The notes under the pieces were generated by a model. The model searched no databases. It was not told where the DNA came from and saw only the letters and a list, made by a program, of their open reading frames with translations. The translations under genes and the position numbers were made by a program. 64,000 bases of DNA from Tolypothrix sp. FACHB-123 (lineage in GTDB: Bacteria > Cyanobacteriota > Cyanobacteriia > Cyanobacteriales > Nostocaceae). The DNA lies in NCBI RefSeq assembly GCF_014697075.1, contig NZ_JACJRE010000028.1, positions 39,714-103,713 on the forward strand, read 5' to 3'. This document shows positions 1-9,131 of the stretch, in pieces. Numbering within the stretch: the stretch's first letter is position 1; every line of letters starts with the position of its first letter.

Positions 1-1
1 C

Positions 2-979
2 CGCGCTTGTCGTCGTCGTTTGCAAGCTAACCATACAGCAACTCACCTGTTACAAGCAGCATTAAAGAAAATTGTCGATGAAGGTATATCTCAAGCAGGT
101 TCCTTAGTTTCCTTTGATAGATTGCGCTTTGACTTCAACTGTCCCCGTGCGTTGACAGCAGAAGAAGTCCAGCAAGTTGAGGAACAGGTAAATACTTGGA
201 TTGCGGAAGCCCACAGTGCAAAGATAGAAATATTACCTTTAGCAGAAGCCAAAGCCAGAGGTGCTGTTGCCATGTTTGGTGAGAAATATGGCGAAGAAGT
301 GCGAGTAATTGACTTTCCTAGCGTATCAATGGAACTGTGCGGTGGAACTCATGTAAATAATACTGCGGAGATTGGCGTTTTCAAGGTAATTTCTGAGGCT
401 GGTGTAGCTTCAGGAGTACGGCGGATTGAAGCTGTTTCCGGCCCGGCGGTGTTGGATTACCTGAATTTGCGGGATAAAGTGGTTAAAGATTTAAGCGATC
501 GCTTTAAAGTTAAACCCGAAGAACTACCAGAGAGAATCACAACTCTGCAAAACGAACTGCGAACCAGCCAAAAACAACTGGATGTATTGAAAGGACAATT
601 AGCGATCGCAAAATCTGACAGCTTACTGCAAACAGCCGAATCTGTAGGCGATTATAAAATCATCGTTGCCCAATTAGATGATGTCGATGCCGAATCCTTG
701 AAAACCGCAGCCGAACGGTTATTACAAAAACTAGGTAACGGTGCGGTAGTGCTGGGTTCAGTTCCCGAAGCTGGGAAGGTGAGTATAGTAGCAGCCTTTA
801 GCGCAGAGGTGAACAAGAAAGGTTTGCAAGCAGGTAAATTTGTCGGTGCTGTCGCCAAAATTTGCGGCGGTGGCGGTGGTGGAAGACCAAATTTAGCCCA
901 AGCCGGTGGTAGAGATGCGAGTAAGTTACCAGAGGCTTTAACACAAGCGCTGAGTGATTTAAAATCTGCGTTGAGTTAA
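2..979 (+). CDS. alaS: Alanyl-tRNA synthetase, C-terminal part (start lies outside the window)
   Basis: The enzyme charges tRNA-Ala in the cytoplasm. Only the 3' part is present; the frame is open from base 2, so the apparent start at 20 is not a real start. The fragment begins at the editing domain: the HTATH motif and the later CGGTH motif supply the zinc ligands of the Ala-tRNA editing (SAD) domain. A coiled-coil stretch follows, and the C-terminal DHHA1 domain ends with the glycine-rich [15 protein letters not shown] signature. Reading ends normally at 979 and is followed by a GC-rich hairpin. Nothing suggests that the gene is broken. The identification is certain from the motifs. Confidence 0.97.
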   Translation, partial: RACRRRLQANHTATHLLQAALKKIVDEGISQAGSLVSFDRLRFDFNCPRALTAEEVQQVEEQVNTWIAEAHSAKIEILPLAEAKARGAVAMFGEKYGEEVRVIDFPSVSMELCGGTHVNNTAEIGVFKVISEAGVASGVRRIEAVSGPAVLDYLNLRDKVVKDLSDRFKVKPEELPERITTLQNELRTSQKQLDVLKGQLAIAKSDSLLQTAESVGDYKIIVAQLDDVDAESLKTAAERLLQKLGNGAVVLGSVPEAGKVSIVAAFSAEVNKKGLQAGKFVGAVAKICGGGGGGRPNLAQAGGRDASKLPEALTQALSDLKSALS

Positions 980-994
980 TTGTATTTTCTTGTG

Positions 995-1015
995 GGGCAG
1001 GCAAGATGCCTGCCC
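995..1015 (+). terminator. GC-rich hairpin after alaS
   Basis: GGGCAGGC (995-1002) and GCCTGCCC (1008-1015) form a perfect 8-bp stem with a 5-nt loop, 15 bases after the alaS stop. There is no T run behind it, so it may be a dispersed palindrome that also acts as the transcript end. Confidence 0.5.
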
Positions 1016-1115
1016 TACTATAAATCACTTAAGCGTAGATACTTTTTTGGTATGCTCTTGTTTTAATATCCTTTCAAGTTTATTAAAACAACATCTACAT
1101 CTAACCCGATAGTTT

Positions 1116-2237
1116 ATGAGTATTAACGCTTTTGTTGATAATGGGTATGCCCCAGGTAGAGAGTTTTGTGAAAAATTTCTCTCTAGTAGTGAGTTTACTG
1201 TTGAAACTCTCAGACTTATTTCATCTGGTTCAGGTCGGGTTCAAAAAGCTGAATTAGCACTGCACATAACTGATAACTTTGAAAAAGGTAAGCTGACTTC
1301 TGATGAAATATTAATTGCTTATGTGAAACAACCAAGAACATGGTTGAGTCTCAAATTAGGTACTTGCACTCACACACCAAAACTGTATTCTTCCGAATTA
1401 TTATTAAAAGAATTTGGTCAAGACGCTTGGTATGGGCCAATTCAGGAACCGAATCAACCTAATAAAAAATGGTATATCAGAACTTATAGAATAGTTGATC
1501 GTGTTCGTCGGGGAACTGGGATTGCTGGTCAGCTAGATGAACGTTATATTCGCTGGTCTGTAATTGCTGAAGTAGGAAAAGATTATACAGCTTTCTACTG
1601 GAATGGATTTACTTATAGTTTAACAGTTGATGAAAGTATAGAACAACGCACTCAATTCCCGTTTTGGAATCATATTCCTGGATTTTTTGATGAATTAGCT
1701 AATCATTGCCAAGCTAAGTGGACATATCCTAATCTCCATCACATTATTCTGCATGATATGTGGGATAAATATCTCCATAAATCAATCAATGGTGTTCGTT
1801 ATATATGGAAACATTTAAGGATTAGAGCAGAAGCTTCAGGGCTTTTTATAAATGCTCATAGTTCTGGAGTTCAAGAAATTGATGTTCGAGGATTACAAGC
1901 TCTGTCGCAAAAATTAGCTTATTCTGTGTTAAATGTACTTGGTTTGTCTGGCGATCCAAAAAAGATCAGCAATGCTGAAGATGCAATTTTATTTACCCTG
2001 ATTAAAGGTTGGGGTACTAAATCTTATGAATTTGAACTAAACAGAGAATTAACTGAGGCTGAAATAGAAACAGACAAGTTAAAAAATATTAAATTACAAT
2101 GTCTCATCAAAGCACACTGCTATTTTGGACTCAAAGCTAACTCTACAACTCAAGATGCTCTTCAGCACGTTAAGTGTTATGGTGGTAGTACGGGTGTTCT
2201 TAATTTTCTGCTAAAAGAACTTAGACTTCAAGGCTAA
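1116..2237 (+). CDS. Unrecognised 373-aa protein, first gene of a four-gene cassette
   Basis: I do not recognise this protein. It looks soluble: no signal peptide or membrane segment is visible. It is rich in aromatic residues in the middle (WYGPIQ, KKWYIRTYRIVDRV, YTAFYWNGF) and has a basic patch around residues 225-245 (YLHKSINGVRYIWKHLRIR). The C-terminal third looks helical. The start is the first ATG; no good Shine-Dalgarno sequence precedes it. The next gene begins only 4 bases after its stop, so the two are probably cotranscribed. I saw no HIP1 octamer in it or in the next gene, while most neighbours of this size have at least one; this weakly hints at acquisition. The function is unknown. 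Confidence 0.75.
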   Translation: MSINAFVDNGYAPGREFCEKFLSSSEFTVETLRLISSGSGRVQKAELALHITDNFEKGKLTSDEILIAYVKQPRTWLSLKLGTCTHTPKLYSSELLLKEFGQDAWYGPIQEPNQPNKKWYIRTYRIVDRVRRGTGIAGQLDERYIRWSVIAEVGKDYTAFYWNGFTYSLTVDESIEQRTQFPFWNHIPGFFDELANHCQAKWTYPNLHHIILHDMWDKYLHKSINGVRYIWKHLRIRAEASGLFINAHSSGVQEIDVRGLQALSQKLAYSVLNVLGLSGDPKKISNAEDAILFTLIKGWGTKSYEFELNRELTEAEIETDKLKNIKLQCLIKAHCYFGLKANSTTQDALQHVKCYGGSTGVLNFLLKELRLQG

Positions 2238-2241
2238 GGTC

Positions 2242-2607
2242 ATGGCTAGCTTCATCCAAAAGGGTCATTTGGAATTCTTATCTGAGAATCAGAAGGCTAA
2301 ACTGAGCAAGCATTTTATGACGGCATCGATTACATTAATGCCGCACGAACTTGCTGTACTGTTGGGTATAGAATACCCTCATGCTCTGGCAGTTCTAGCA
2401 GAGCTTGAAGCAGAAGGAGTATGTGAAATGAAGCTTCTCATATACCATAATTGTGAGCCAGAAGTCCCTGCGGGTGCAATTCCTTTTGGGATAGGGTTTC
2501 CTGATTTACCTTGGATTTGTCCGCATTGTGAACAAAGTGTAGAAAACGAGGATGAACTATCGTTTGACTTCATTGCTTATTTCAACCAAGCAATTGAATT
2601 TGTTTGA
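2242..2607 (+). CDS. Unrecognised 121-aa protein with a likely winged-helix part and a zinc-ribbon-like CxxC
   Basis: This small soluble protein starts 4 bases after the preceding gene. Residues about 25-65 read like a winged helix (ALAVLAELEAEGVCEMKL, the usual helix plus wing pattern). The C-terminal part has PWICPHCEQ with a CPHC pair, like half of a zinc ribbon. Only one further cysteine (CEP, near residue 71) is seen, so full zinc coordination is uncertain. The paired arrangement with the larger upstream protein suggests a partner, adaptor or regulator role, but this is inference. I cannot name a family. Confidence 0.7.
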   Translation: MASFIQKGHLEFLSENQKAKLSKHFMTASITLMPHELAVLLGIEYPHALAVLAELEAEGVCEMKLLIYHNCEPEVPAGAIPFGIGFPDLPWICPHCEQSVENEDELSFDFIAYFNQAIEFV

Positions 2608-2614
2608 TTAATTT

Positions 2615-2830
2615 ATGCGTAAAGCTGTTCTTGTTAAAGAAGTTAATAAGACAATAGACATTCTTGGTTGGGAAAACTCTGCATCAAATAAGTTAACTTC
2701 TTACCTTCCTATTTCAATGAGAAATAAACCAAGGCGACCATTTGGTTTATGTGCAGGAGAATTTTCTGTACCTGATGATTTTGATGCACCTTTACCTGAA
2801 GATATTTTGAGTGCATTTGAGGGCGGATGA
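2615..2830 (+). CDS. VapB-like antitoxin (DUF2281-type C terminus); start uncertain
   Basis: The C-terminal half (RRPFGLCAGEFSVPDDFD, then APLPEDILSAFEG) is the toxin-binding tail typical of cyanobacterial antitoxins that precede PIN toxins. Its stop overlaps the toxin start by 4 bases (ATGA), so the two are translationally coupled. The 34 residues before this tail do not look like the usual DNA-binding part of the family. An internal in-frame ATG at 2717 would give a 37-aa antitoxin that starts directly before the conserved tail. Neither start has a convincing Shine-Dalgarno sequence. The longer form is listed because it sits 7 bases after the upstream gene. Confidence 0.7.
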   Translation: MRKAVLVKEVNKTIDILGWENSASNKLTSYLPISMRNKPRRPFGLCAGEFSVPDDFDAPLPEDILSAFEGG

Positions 2831-3210
2831 AAATTCTTCTAGACACTCATATTTTTTTATGGTTTATTAGTGGCGATCCTCAGCTATCAACAGATGTGAG
2901 AGAGGCAATTTGCGATCTAGATAACAAGGTATATCTTAGTGTTGTTTCAATATGGGAGTGCATTGTCAAATATCAGTTGGGAAAACTACCATTACCAGAA
3001 TCTCCAGAAATCTATCTTCCCAAACAACGCGATCGCCATCAAATTGCAAATCTCGATTTAGATGAAGGTAGTGTTACTCAACTTGTTAGTCTACCCCCAT
3101 TACATAAAGATCCTTTTGATAGAATGCTTATCTGTCAAGCCTTAAAACATAACTTAACAATTGCCACAGTGGATAGCGAAATTATTAAATATCCGATCGC
3201 TCTTATTTAA
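2827..3210 (+). CDS. vapC: PIN-domain ribonuclease toxin, VapC family
   Basis: The product is a 127-aa PIN-domain protein, a predicted metal-dependent endoribonuclease held inactive by the adjacent antitoxin. Acidic active-site residues are visible: Asp in LLDTHIFLW near the N terminus, Glu in VSIWECIVK, Asp in DPFDRMLICQA and Asp in ATVDSEI near the C terminus. The length is normal for the family. It overlaps the antitoxin gene by 4 bases. A HIP1 octamer lies inside it, unlike the three genes upstream. The RNA target cannot be predicted from the sequence. Confidence 0.9.
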   Translation: MKILLDTHIFLWFISGDPQLSTDVREAICDLDNKVYLSVVSIWECIVKYQLGKLPLPESPEIYLPKQRDRHQIANLDLDEGSVTQLVSLPPLHKDPFDRMLICQALKHNLTIATVDSEIIKYPIALI

Positions 3211-3311
3211 CAACATCATTCCCCGCACTGCAAATAGCTGAGTTTTGCATAAGCTCTCAAACATGAGATATATATCTCAGTAAATCTTCGCAGACAATCT
3301 GCATTGTAGCT

Positions 3312-6300
3312 ATGCGTCGTCGTTATCGCCCAATCGCTTCTAGTCTCCAAAGTCTAAGTGTTGCGTCTTTGGCGCTGTACCTGACATTTCCCTTGGGAAC
3401 ATTCATTGCGCCATTGAGAATATCGCCGGTATTGGCGCAAAATTCCAGCGATCGCCAAATCGAAGCTGATAAACTACTCAAACAAGGTGAAGATTTAGTC
3501 AATCGCAATCAATCTCAAGCAGCTTTACCAGTGTTTGAGCAAGCTTTGACAATTTATCGTCAACTCAAAAACCGACAGGGAGAAGGAAGAACTCTCAAGG
3601 GGATAGGGAATGTTTACTATGATTTGGGCGACTACAAACAAGCAATTACCTATCAACAACAAGCTTTAGATATCGCCCAAGCTATCAGCGATCGCGATTT
3701 AGCAGCTAGAGCATTGAATAATCTCGGTAGCAATTATAGAGCTTTGGGGGATTTGCCGCAAGCGATCGCCTATTATCAACAAGCATTAGCGATCGCGCGT
3801 CAAATTCAGGATCTCGAACGAGAAACCAATACATTGGAAAATCTCGGTTATGTCTACGCTACTGTCGATCTGACTCAGGCTATTGATTTTTTAGCACAAG
3901 CTTTGGTAGTTTTACGCAAACAATCTGCTGATTCTCCACAGAAGCAGCTAAATCTGCGCAAGCAGGAAACGGATATTCTCATCGCTTTGGCTAGGAATTA
4001 TTATCTGTTTGGGGTTGACAAAGGTATAGGTGAAGGAAAATCACCTGATGAAGCTTTCAATAAAGCAATTGAGATTTATCAACAAGCGGTGAGTCTAGGG
4101 AAACAAACAGGCGATCGCTCTCAACTTGCAAACGCACTCTTGGGGCTTGGTAATATGTACAATGCCAAGAGTAAGTATAACGAAGCAGTCGCCACACTCC
4201 AGCAAGCTTTGCAGATTTTCCAAACAGATAAAAAATCACCAATTAAGCTGCGCGATACTTTATCTAAATTAGGTGAAGTTTATCAAAGTTTGCGTCAACC
4301 AGAACAAGCATTAACATATTATCAACAAGCATTGGAAATTGCCAAACAAATTACAGCTAATTCTCCTTTTGCGAATCTAGAAAAAGACAAAGAACAAGGA
4401 TTACTTTTAGCAAGTATTGCTAATATTTATGCAGATACAGGTAAGTATGAGAAAGCGATTCAAAATTATCAAGATGCTTTAGTAATTTTACAATCTACCC
4501 TCAAGCAAACTGAACAAATCACCGAGCCTGGGAAAAAGTTTTTGCTGGATTTAAGCAAGCAACAACTCCAGCAAGCAATTAAATTTAGCTATGTACGCAT
4601 GTGTGCTGCTTATAAAGCTTTAGGTCAATCAGCAGAAGCAAAACAAGCTTGCGCAGGAACTTCTCCTAATATTAAAAGTCTCACTGCTGCAAATAAAACT
4701 TCACCAGAATTAGAAGCAGCCTTGAAGAAATTAAATGAAGCGCAAGCATTAGGAAAACCGGAAATGGTAGCCTATGCTCTGGCTGAAATTGCTGATGCTT
4801 ACGCCAATTTAAAAGAAAGCGATCGCGCTTGGGAATACTATCAAAAAGCTATTGCATTAGCTCAAGAATATCCACAGTTTCAGCAATACATCTATTTTAA
4901 AGTAGGAGGTTTTTACGAAAATCAGAAAAAATACGATTTAGCGATAAAATTTTACAAAAAAGCGGCCTTATCTGCGAGAAAAGCGCAGCAGAAATTTGAT
5001 GAAGCTATTATGTTAAATCAAGTTGCAAATACTAGCTACACAGCAGGTAAGCTAGCAGAAGCAACAGAGGCTTTATATGAGGCGATTAAACTTTATGAAA
5101 GTCTGCGTATAGACCTCACAGATAAAAGTCAAATCTCCATTTTTGAAACCCAAGCTCAAACCTATAGTTTATTACAGAAAATTCTGATTACACAAAACAA
5201 AGTTAACGAAGCTTTAGAAGTTGCTGAACGCAGTCGCGCTAGAGCATTTGTGAATTTATTAACTTCACGAATTTCCGAAAAACAAAATCGTCAATTAACT
5301 GCGGATTTACCGACAATTGAGAAAATCAAAAAAATTGCTCAAGCCCAAAATGCGACAATTGTCTCATATTCTTTGGTTAATTCTCCCCAAAATAACGATA
5401 AAAAAAAACCGGAGACATCAGAAATATATATTTGGGTAATTAAACCTCACGGTGAAATCACTTTTAAATCAGTTAATTTGCAATCTCTCAATCAACCTCT
5501 GACAGATATTATCAATCAAAGCCGTGTCTCCCTCGGTGCAGGTGGTAGAGGAATTAAAATTGAACCTAATGATGAATCTTTGCAAAAACAATACTTACAA
5601 GAATTATATCAAATACTCATTGCCCCAATTGCTTCATTGTTGCCCAATAACCCCAATGATCGCGTAATTTTCATTCCGCATCAATCGCTTTTTTTAGTTC
5701 CCTTTCCCGCATTGCAAGCCAAAAACGATAAATATTTAATTGAAAAACATACTATTTTAACTGCACCAGCAATTCAAGTTTTAGAATTGACTCGTCAACA
5801 AAGACAAAAAGTCAAAGGTAAAGATGTATTAGTCATTGGTAATCCTACCATGCCAATAGTAGGAACTCCACCGATGCAATTACAACCATTATCGGGTGCA
5901 GAAGTAGAAGCTATAACAATTGCTAATTTACTCAAAACTCAAGCTATTACTGGCGAACAAGCCACAAAAACCGCTTTCAAACAAAAGTTATCTTCTGCAA
6001 GAATTATTCATTTAGCAACGCATGGATTACTCGACGATCCTAGCAAGGGAATTAAAACTGCGATCGCACTTGCTCCAACTGCTAACGATGACGGTTTACT
6101 CACCCCTGCGGAAATTGTCAATTTACCCATCAATGCAGAACTGGTAGTTTTGAGTGCTTGTGACACTGGTAGAGGCGCAATTACAGGTGATGGCGTTATT
6201 GGTTTATCCCGTTCATTAATTACCGCTGGTGCTACCAGTGTAATTGTCTCTTTATGGTCGGTTCCCGATTCACCCACCTCAGAATTAATGACTGAATTTT

Positions 6301-6425
6301 ATCAAAAATGGCAGCAAAATCCCGATAAAGCCGTTGCATTGCGCAACGCTATGCTGAATACTCTGAAAAAATACCCCAACCCCGTTAATTGGGCTGGATT
6401 CACCTTGATTGGCGAAGCAAATTAA
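3312..6425 (+). CDS. Exported TPR-repeat CHAT protease (1037 aa)
   Basis: An N-terminal signal peptide (basic start, hydrophobic stretch to about residue 40, likely cleavage after SPVLA) suggests export. Tetratricopeptide repeats run from about residue 50 to 620, including GDYKQAITYQQQALDIAQ and related units of about 40 residues. The C-terminal CHAT domain (caspase HetF-associated with TPRs) spans about 780-1035 and keeps the predicted catalytic pair: His904 in LATHG and Cys950 in LSACDTG. CHAT domains are cysteine proteases of the caspase-like clan. It is transcribed alone, with two related genes about 26 kb away. The TPR part is less regular than in those paralogues. The substrate is unknown. 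Confidence 0.9.
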   Translation: MRRRYRPIASSLQSLSVASLALYLTFPLGTFIAPLRISPVLAQNSSDRQIEADKLLKQGEDLVNRNQSQAALPVFEQALTIYRQLKNRQGEGRTLKGIGNVYYDLGDYKQAITYQQQALDIAQAISDRDLAARALNNLGSNYRALGDLPQAIAYYQQALAIARQIQDLERETNTLENLGYVYATVDLTQAIDFLAQALVVLRKQSADSPQKQLNLRKQETDILIALARNYYLFGVDKGIGEGKSPDEAFNKAIEIYQQAVSLGKQTGDRSQLANALLGLGNMYNAKSKYNEAVATLQQALQIFQTDKKSPIKLRDTLSKLGEVYQSLRQPEQALTYYQQALEIAKQITANSPFANLEKDKEQGLLLASIANIYADTGKYEKAIQNYQDALVILQSTLKQTEQITEPGKKFLLDLSKQQLQQAIKFSYVRMCAAYKALGQSAEAKQACAGTSPNIKSLTAANKTSPELEAALKKLNEAQALGKPEMVAYALAEIADAYANLKESDRAWEYYQKAIALAQEYPQFQQYIYFKVGGFYENQKKYDLAIKFYKKAALSARKAQQKFDEAIMLNQVANTSYTAGKLAEATEALYEAIKLYESLRIDLTDKSQISIFETQAQTYSLLQKILITQNKVNEALEVAERSRARAFVNLLTSRISEKQNRQLTADLPTIEKIKKIAQAQNATIVSYSLVNSPQNNDKKKPETSEIYIWVIKPHGEITFKSVNLQSLNQPLTDIINQSRVSLGAGGRGIKIEPNDESLQKQYLQELYQILIAPIASLLPNNPNDRVIFIPHQSLFLVPFPALQAKNDKYLIEKHTILTAPAIQVLELTRQQRQKVKGKDVLVIGNPTMPIVGTPPMQLQPLSGAEVEAITIANLLKTQAITGEQATKTAFKQKLSSARIIHLATHGLLDDPSKGIKTAIALAPTANDDGLLTPAEIVNLPINAELVVLSACDTGRGAITGDGVIGLSRSLITAGATSVIVSLWSVPDSPTSELMTEFYQKWQQNPDKAVALRNAMLNTLKKYPNPVNWAGFTLIGEAN

Positions 6426-7140
6426 GGGCAACACTTCGACTACATCAGTATACAGGCAAGGGAAATAAACAATTCAAAATCAAGGAATTTTCCATGCCCA
6501 ATACCTATTTACCAAACCAAAGATAGAGATAATTAGGGCAAATTTTAGCCATAATTAGGATATGATTGTGCCCTACCCCTTATCAATATTATCACTGAGA
6601 TTTTTAGCTCAAAAAATTCAGAAATAGCTGATAATTGACCAAAATTAGAGTTAAATCCAGTGTGATTAATAAACCACTATACAATTAGCAAATTGATGCT
6701 AATGACCAACCTTTACCTGCATTAACAGCTTGATAATTGCTTTATGACTTAGCAGTTACATCTTTGATTAAAAAGGTGACACTGACAAAGCCAGTAAAGT
6801 CAAAATTAGGGTTTTAATTTTATTTATAAAAGCACAATACTTGATTTTGTCTCTGACCACAAGACTACTACCAAAGTGGTAAATATTTTAACTGTGTAAA
6901 GTTTACTGGTAAATTTAATTATTAGCTTGACACAGACACTGACAGTAGTAAAATCTACTCTAAATAAACCAAGAATCAGGGCGGTGAGTTATTACTGGTG
7001 TGGAATGCCACAAATTCCACATACTGAGTTTTTGCATCTATTCGGATCACACCTTTCCAGGATAGTATTATGACTTAGCGATGCCTGATTGGATATCCAT
7101 ATTGAATTTTTGAAGTTTATGGACCAGAGTCCACAAGACG
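6426..7140. other. Intergenic region upstream of mgtE
   Basis: No gene is seen in this stretch. It is AT-rich, with a degenerate copy of the TTCGACTACGCTCAG-type palindrome at 6432-6451 just after the CHAT gene. The last 150-200 bases probably hold the mgtE promoter and leader. I looked for an M-box magnesium riboswitch and did not find its consensus. Confidence 0.6.
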
Positions 7141-7150
7141 GTAGTATTAA

Positions 7151-7207
7151 CCTCCTCTGAGCTGGCGAGAAAGTCTCCCAGCGCGGGGGAGACCATTAGG
7201 AGGGAGG
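7151..7207 (+). promoter_or_regulatory. Structured mgtE leader that can pair with the ribosome binding site
   Basis: GTCTCCC (7173-7179) pairs with GGGAGAC (7187-7193) to make a strong hairpin. Outside it, CCTCC at 7151-7155 can pair with GGAGG in the purine-rich Shine-Dalgarno region at 7198-7207, which lies 4-8 bases before the ATG at 7212. The two helices could coexist as a nested structure that hides the ribosome binding site. A role in magnesium control of mgtE is inferred from position only. Confidence 0.45.
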
Positions 7208-7211
7208 TATT

Positions 7212-8564
7212 ATGCTCATGCAAGATGTGCGCAATTCTATTGTTGGGGTTGCTGACTTAAACCAACTCAAATGGGATTTGAATCATTTACAACCTGTTGA
7301 TGTTGGTGAATACATTACACAATTGCCTACAAATCAGCGGGCGATCGCCTTTCGCTTGCTCAATAAAGCTCAAGCAATTGATGTGTTTGAATATCTACCA
7401 ACAGAGGTACAAGAAGAACTGATCAATTCTCTGCATGATGTACAAGTAGTACAAATTGTTGAGGCCATGAGTCCTGATGAAAGGGCAGAATTATTTGATG
7501 AATTACCAGCCGGAGTAATTAAACGATTATTACAAGAATTAAGTCCCGAACAAAGACAAGCAACCGCAACAATTCTCGGCTATCCAGAAGGGACAGCTGG
7601 GCGTGTAATGACCACAGAATATGTCCGGTTGCGAGAAGGATTAACTGTCGGTGAAGCGCTAAGTAAAATTCGCCGTCAGGATGAAGATAAAGAAACGATT
7701 TACTATGCTTATGTCACAGATGACAACCGCACTTTGGTAAGGGTAGTTTCACTGCGTCAATTATTATTTACCTTTCCTGATGTATTAATTAGAGATATAG
7801 CTAGCGATCGCGTAATTAAAGTCAGAACCGAAACCCCCCAAGAAGAAGTGGCGCAAATCATGAAGCGCTACGACTTAATCGCTATCCCCGTTGTGGACAG
7901 AGAAGACCGATTAGTGGGGATTATCACCATTGATGACGTAGTCGATATTTTAGAAGAAGAAGCTACAGAAGATATTCAAAAACTAGCGGGTGTCAGTGGT
8001 GATGAAGCGGCTTTATCTTCACCTTTACTGACAATTCGCAATCGCCTACCTTGGCTTTTAGGGATTATGGCTCTGTATATTGGTGCAGCTAGTGCGATCG
8101 CACCTTTTCAATCTGTAATTGCAGCAGTCCCAGTTCTCGCCGTCATTATGCCCATTTTTTCCAATACTGGTGGGACTGTTGGGATTCAAGCATTGACAGT
8201 AACAATCCGAGGTTTAGGTGTCGGTGAAGTTACAGCCAAAGACACCCTGAAAATTCTTCGTAAAGAACTGCTTGCGGGTGTAGGTACAGCTATAGCTTTA
8301 GCCCTAACCATGATTATGCTTTCCTTAATTTGGGCACAACCTCAAGAACGATGGGTAGCCTTAATTGCTGGATTAGTAATGGCAACAAACACAATTGTGG
8401 CAGTCACTCTAGGCACTTTACTACCAATGGGTTTGAAACAATTGAAGCTAGATCCTGCCTTAGTCAGCGGGCCATTAGTCACAACAATGCTAGATACAAT
8501 AGGCTTTCTAACTTTCCTCTCACTGATTTCTGTGGCTTTAAATGTCTTGCATTTACCAACTTAG
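7212..8564 (+). CDS. mgtE: Magnesium transporter MgtE
   Basis: This inner-membrane channel takes up Mg2+. The 450-aa product has the full family layout: an N-terminal helical MgtE_N domain (about 20-130), two CBS domains (about 135-255) that sense cytosolic Mg2+, and a C-terminal domain with five membrane helices (about 270-448). The motif PIFSNTGGTVGIQALTVTIRG lies at the start of the pore region, as expected. The ATG at 7212 is preceded by an unusually strong purine-rich ribosome binding site that may be masked by leader structure. HIP1 sites occur inside the gene. The identification is secure. Confidence 0.96.
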   Translation: MLMQDVRNSIVGVADLNQLKWDLNHLQPVDVGEYITQLPTNQRAIAFRLLNKAQAIDVFEYLPTEVQEELINSLHDVQVVQIVEAMSPDERAELFDELPAGVIKRLLQELSPEQRQATATILGYPEGTAGRVMTTEYVRLREGLTVGEALSKIRRQDEDKETIYYAYVTDDNRTLVRVVSLRQLLFTFPDVLIRDIASDRVIKVRTETPQEEVAQIMKRYDLIAIPVVDREDRLVGIITIDDVVDILEEEATEDIQKLAGVSGDEAALSSPLLTIRNRLPWLLGIMALYIGAASAIAPFQSVIAAVPVLAVIMPIFSNTGGTVGIQALTVTIRGLGVGEVTAKDTLKILRKELLAGVGTAIALALTMIMLSLIWAQPQERWVALIAGLVMATNTIVAVTLGTLLPMGLKQLKLDPALVSGPLVTTMLDTIGFLTFLSLISVALNVLHLPT

Positions 8565-8585
8565 TATGGGTTAGGGACTAGGGGC

Positions 8586-8715
8586 TAGGAAGGAGGACAA
8601 GGGAGACAAGGGAGACAAGGGGGACAAGGAGGACAAGAAATTTTAGATTTTAGATTTGCGATTTTGGATTTTAATCTAAAATCTAAAATCCAAAATCCAA
8701 AATTGTTTCCAATGC
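8586..8715. repeat. Dispersed repeats: GGGAGACAA-type tandem run and TTTTAGATT palindrome
   Basis: About five near-identical copies of a 9-10-bp GGGAGACAAG-type unit (8593-8638) precede a long inverted repeat built from TTTTAGATTT and TTTTGGATT on one side and AATCTAAAATC and CCAAAATC on the other (8639-8704). The same palindromic family recurs near 49740-49830, 52984-53167 and 57829-57862. Confidence 0.8.
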
Positions 8716-8790
8716 CCCATTCCAATCATTTCCGAAATTCTTAGATGTGTAAGTGTAGTCACTAATATCAGGTTTCTAAGATGAGCAGTT

Positions 8791-9048
8791 ATGAATCGCT
8801 TTGTATCTTTGATTATCGCAGGTTCAATCGCATCTATAGCCACTTTGGCGATCGCTCAAACTACTGATGCTACCACATGCACCCTCTACCGAAATTGTTA
8901 CTATCATACATCTGAGACCTATCAGCCTCAGATTAAGAATGATGTAAACAAGAATCTCTACAAAACAGGTATTTTGGGCATGTTCGTTGTTTTAGTAACG
9001 ACGAAAATAGCAAAAACTGCCTTAGAGTCCTGGCTAACTAAAGCATAA
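8791..9048 (+). CDS. Small secreted or membrane protein of unknown function (85 aa)
   Basis: The product has a clear N-terminal signal sequence (FVSLIIAGSIASIATLAIAQ) with likely cleavage after AIA. Two cysteines follow in CTLYRNCYY, and a second hydrophobic stretch (GILGMFVVLVTTKIA, about residues 62-76) may be a membrane segment. It is monocistronic, with its own upstream region and a hairpin terminator 10 bases after the stop. The signal sequence and terminator argue that it is a real gene despite its small size. I do not recognise the family. Confidence 0.65.
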   Translation: MNRFVSLIIAGSIASIATLAIAQTTDATTCTLYRNCYYHTSETYQPQIKNDVNKNLYKTGILGMFVVLVTTKIAKTALESWLTKA

Positions 9049-9058
9049 TCAATCAGAA

Positions 9059-9090
9059 AATTCCCGATTTCTTTAAAGAAACCGGGAATT
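9059..9090. terminator. Hairpin terminator shared by convergent genes
   Basis: AATTCCCG and TTTCTTT on the left arm (9059-9074) pair with AAAGAAACCGGGAATT on the right arm (9075-9090), with one mismatch. It lies between the small secreted gene on + and the PEP-CTERM gene on -, and is flanked by ATTATTATTG. Confidence 0.75.
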
Positions 9091-9131
9091 ATTATTGTTC
9101 AGAATATCTCAGAATTATCAACTACCTGAAA

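Noticed and set aside
798-1028. Open frame on - across the end of alaS
   Set aside because: It lies on the opposite strand of a clear alaS coding region and has no features of its own.
6960-7211. M-box magnesium riboswitch before mgtE
   Set aside because: The conserved M-box sequence blocks were not found; only a local hairpin with SD pairing is supported.
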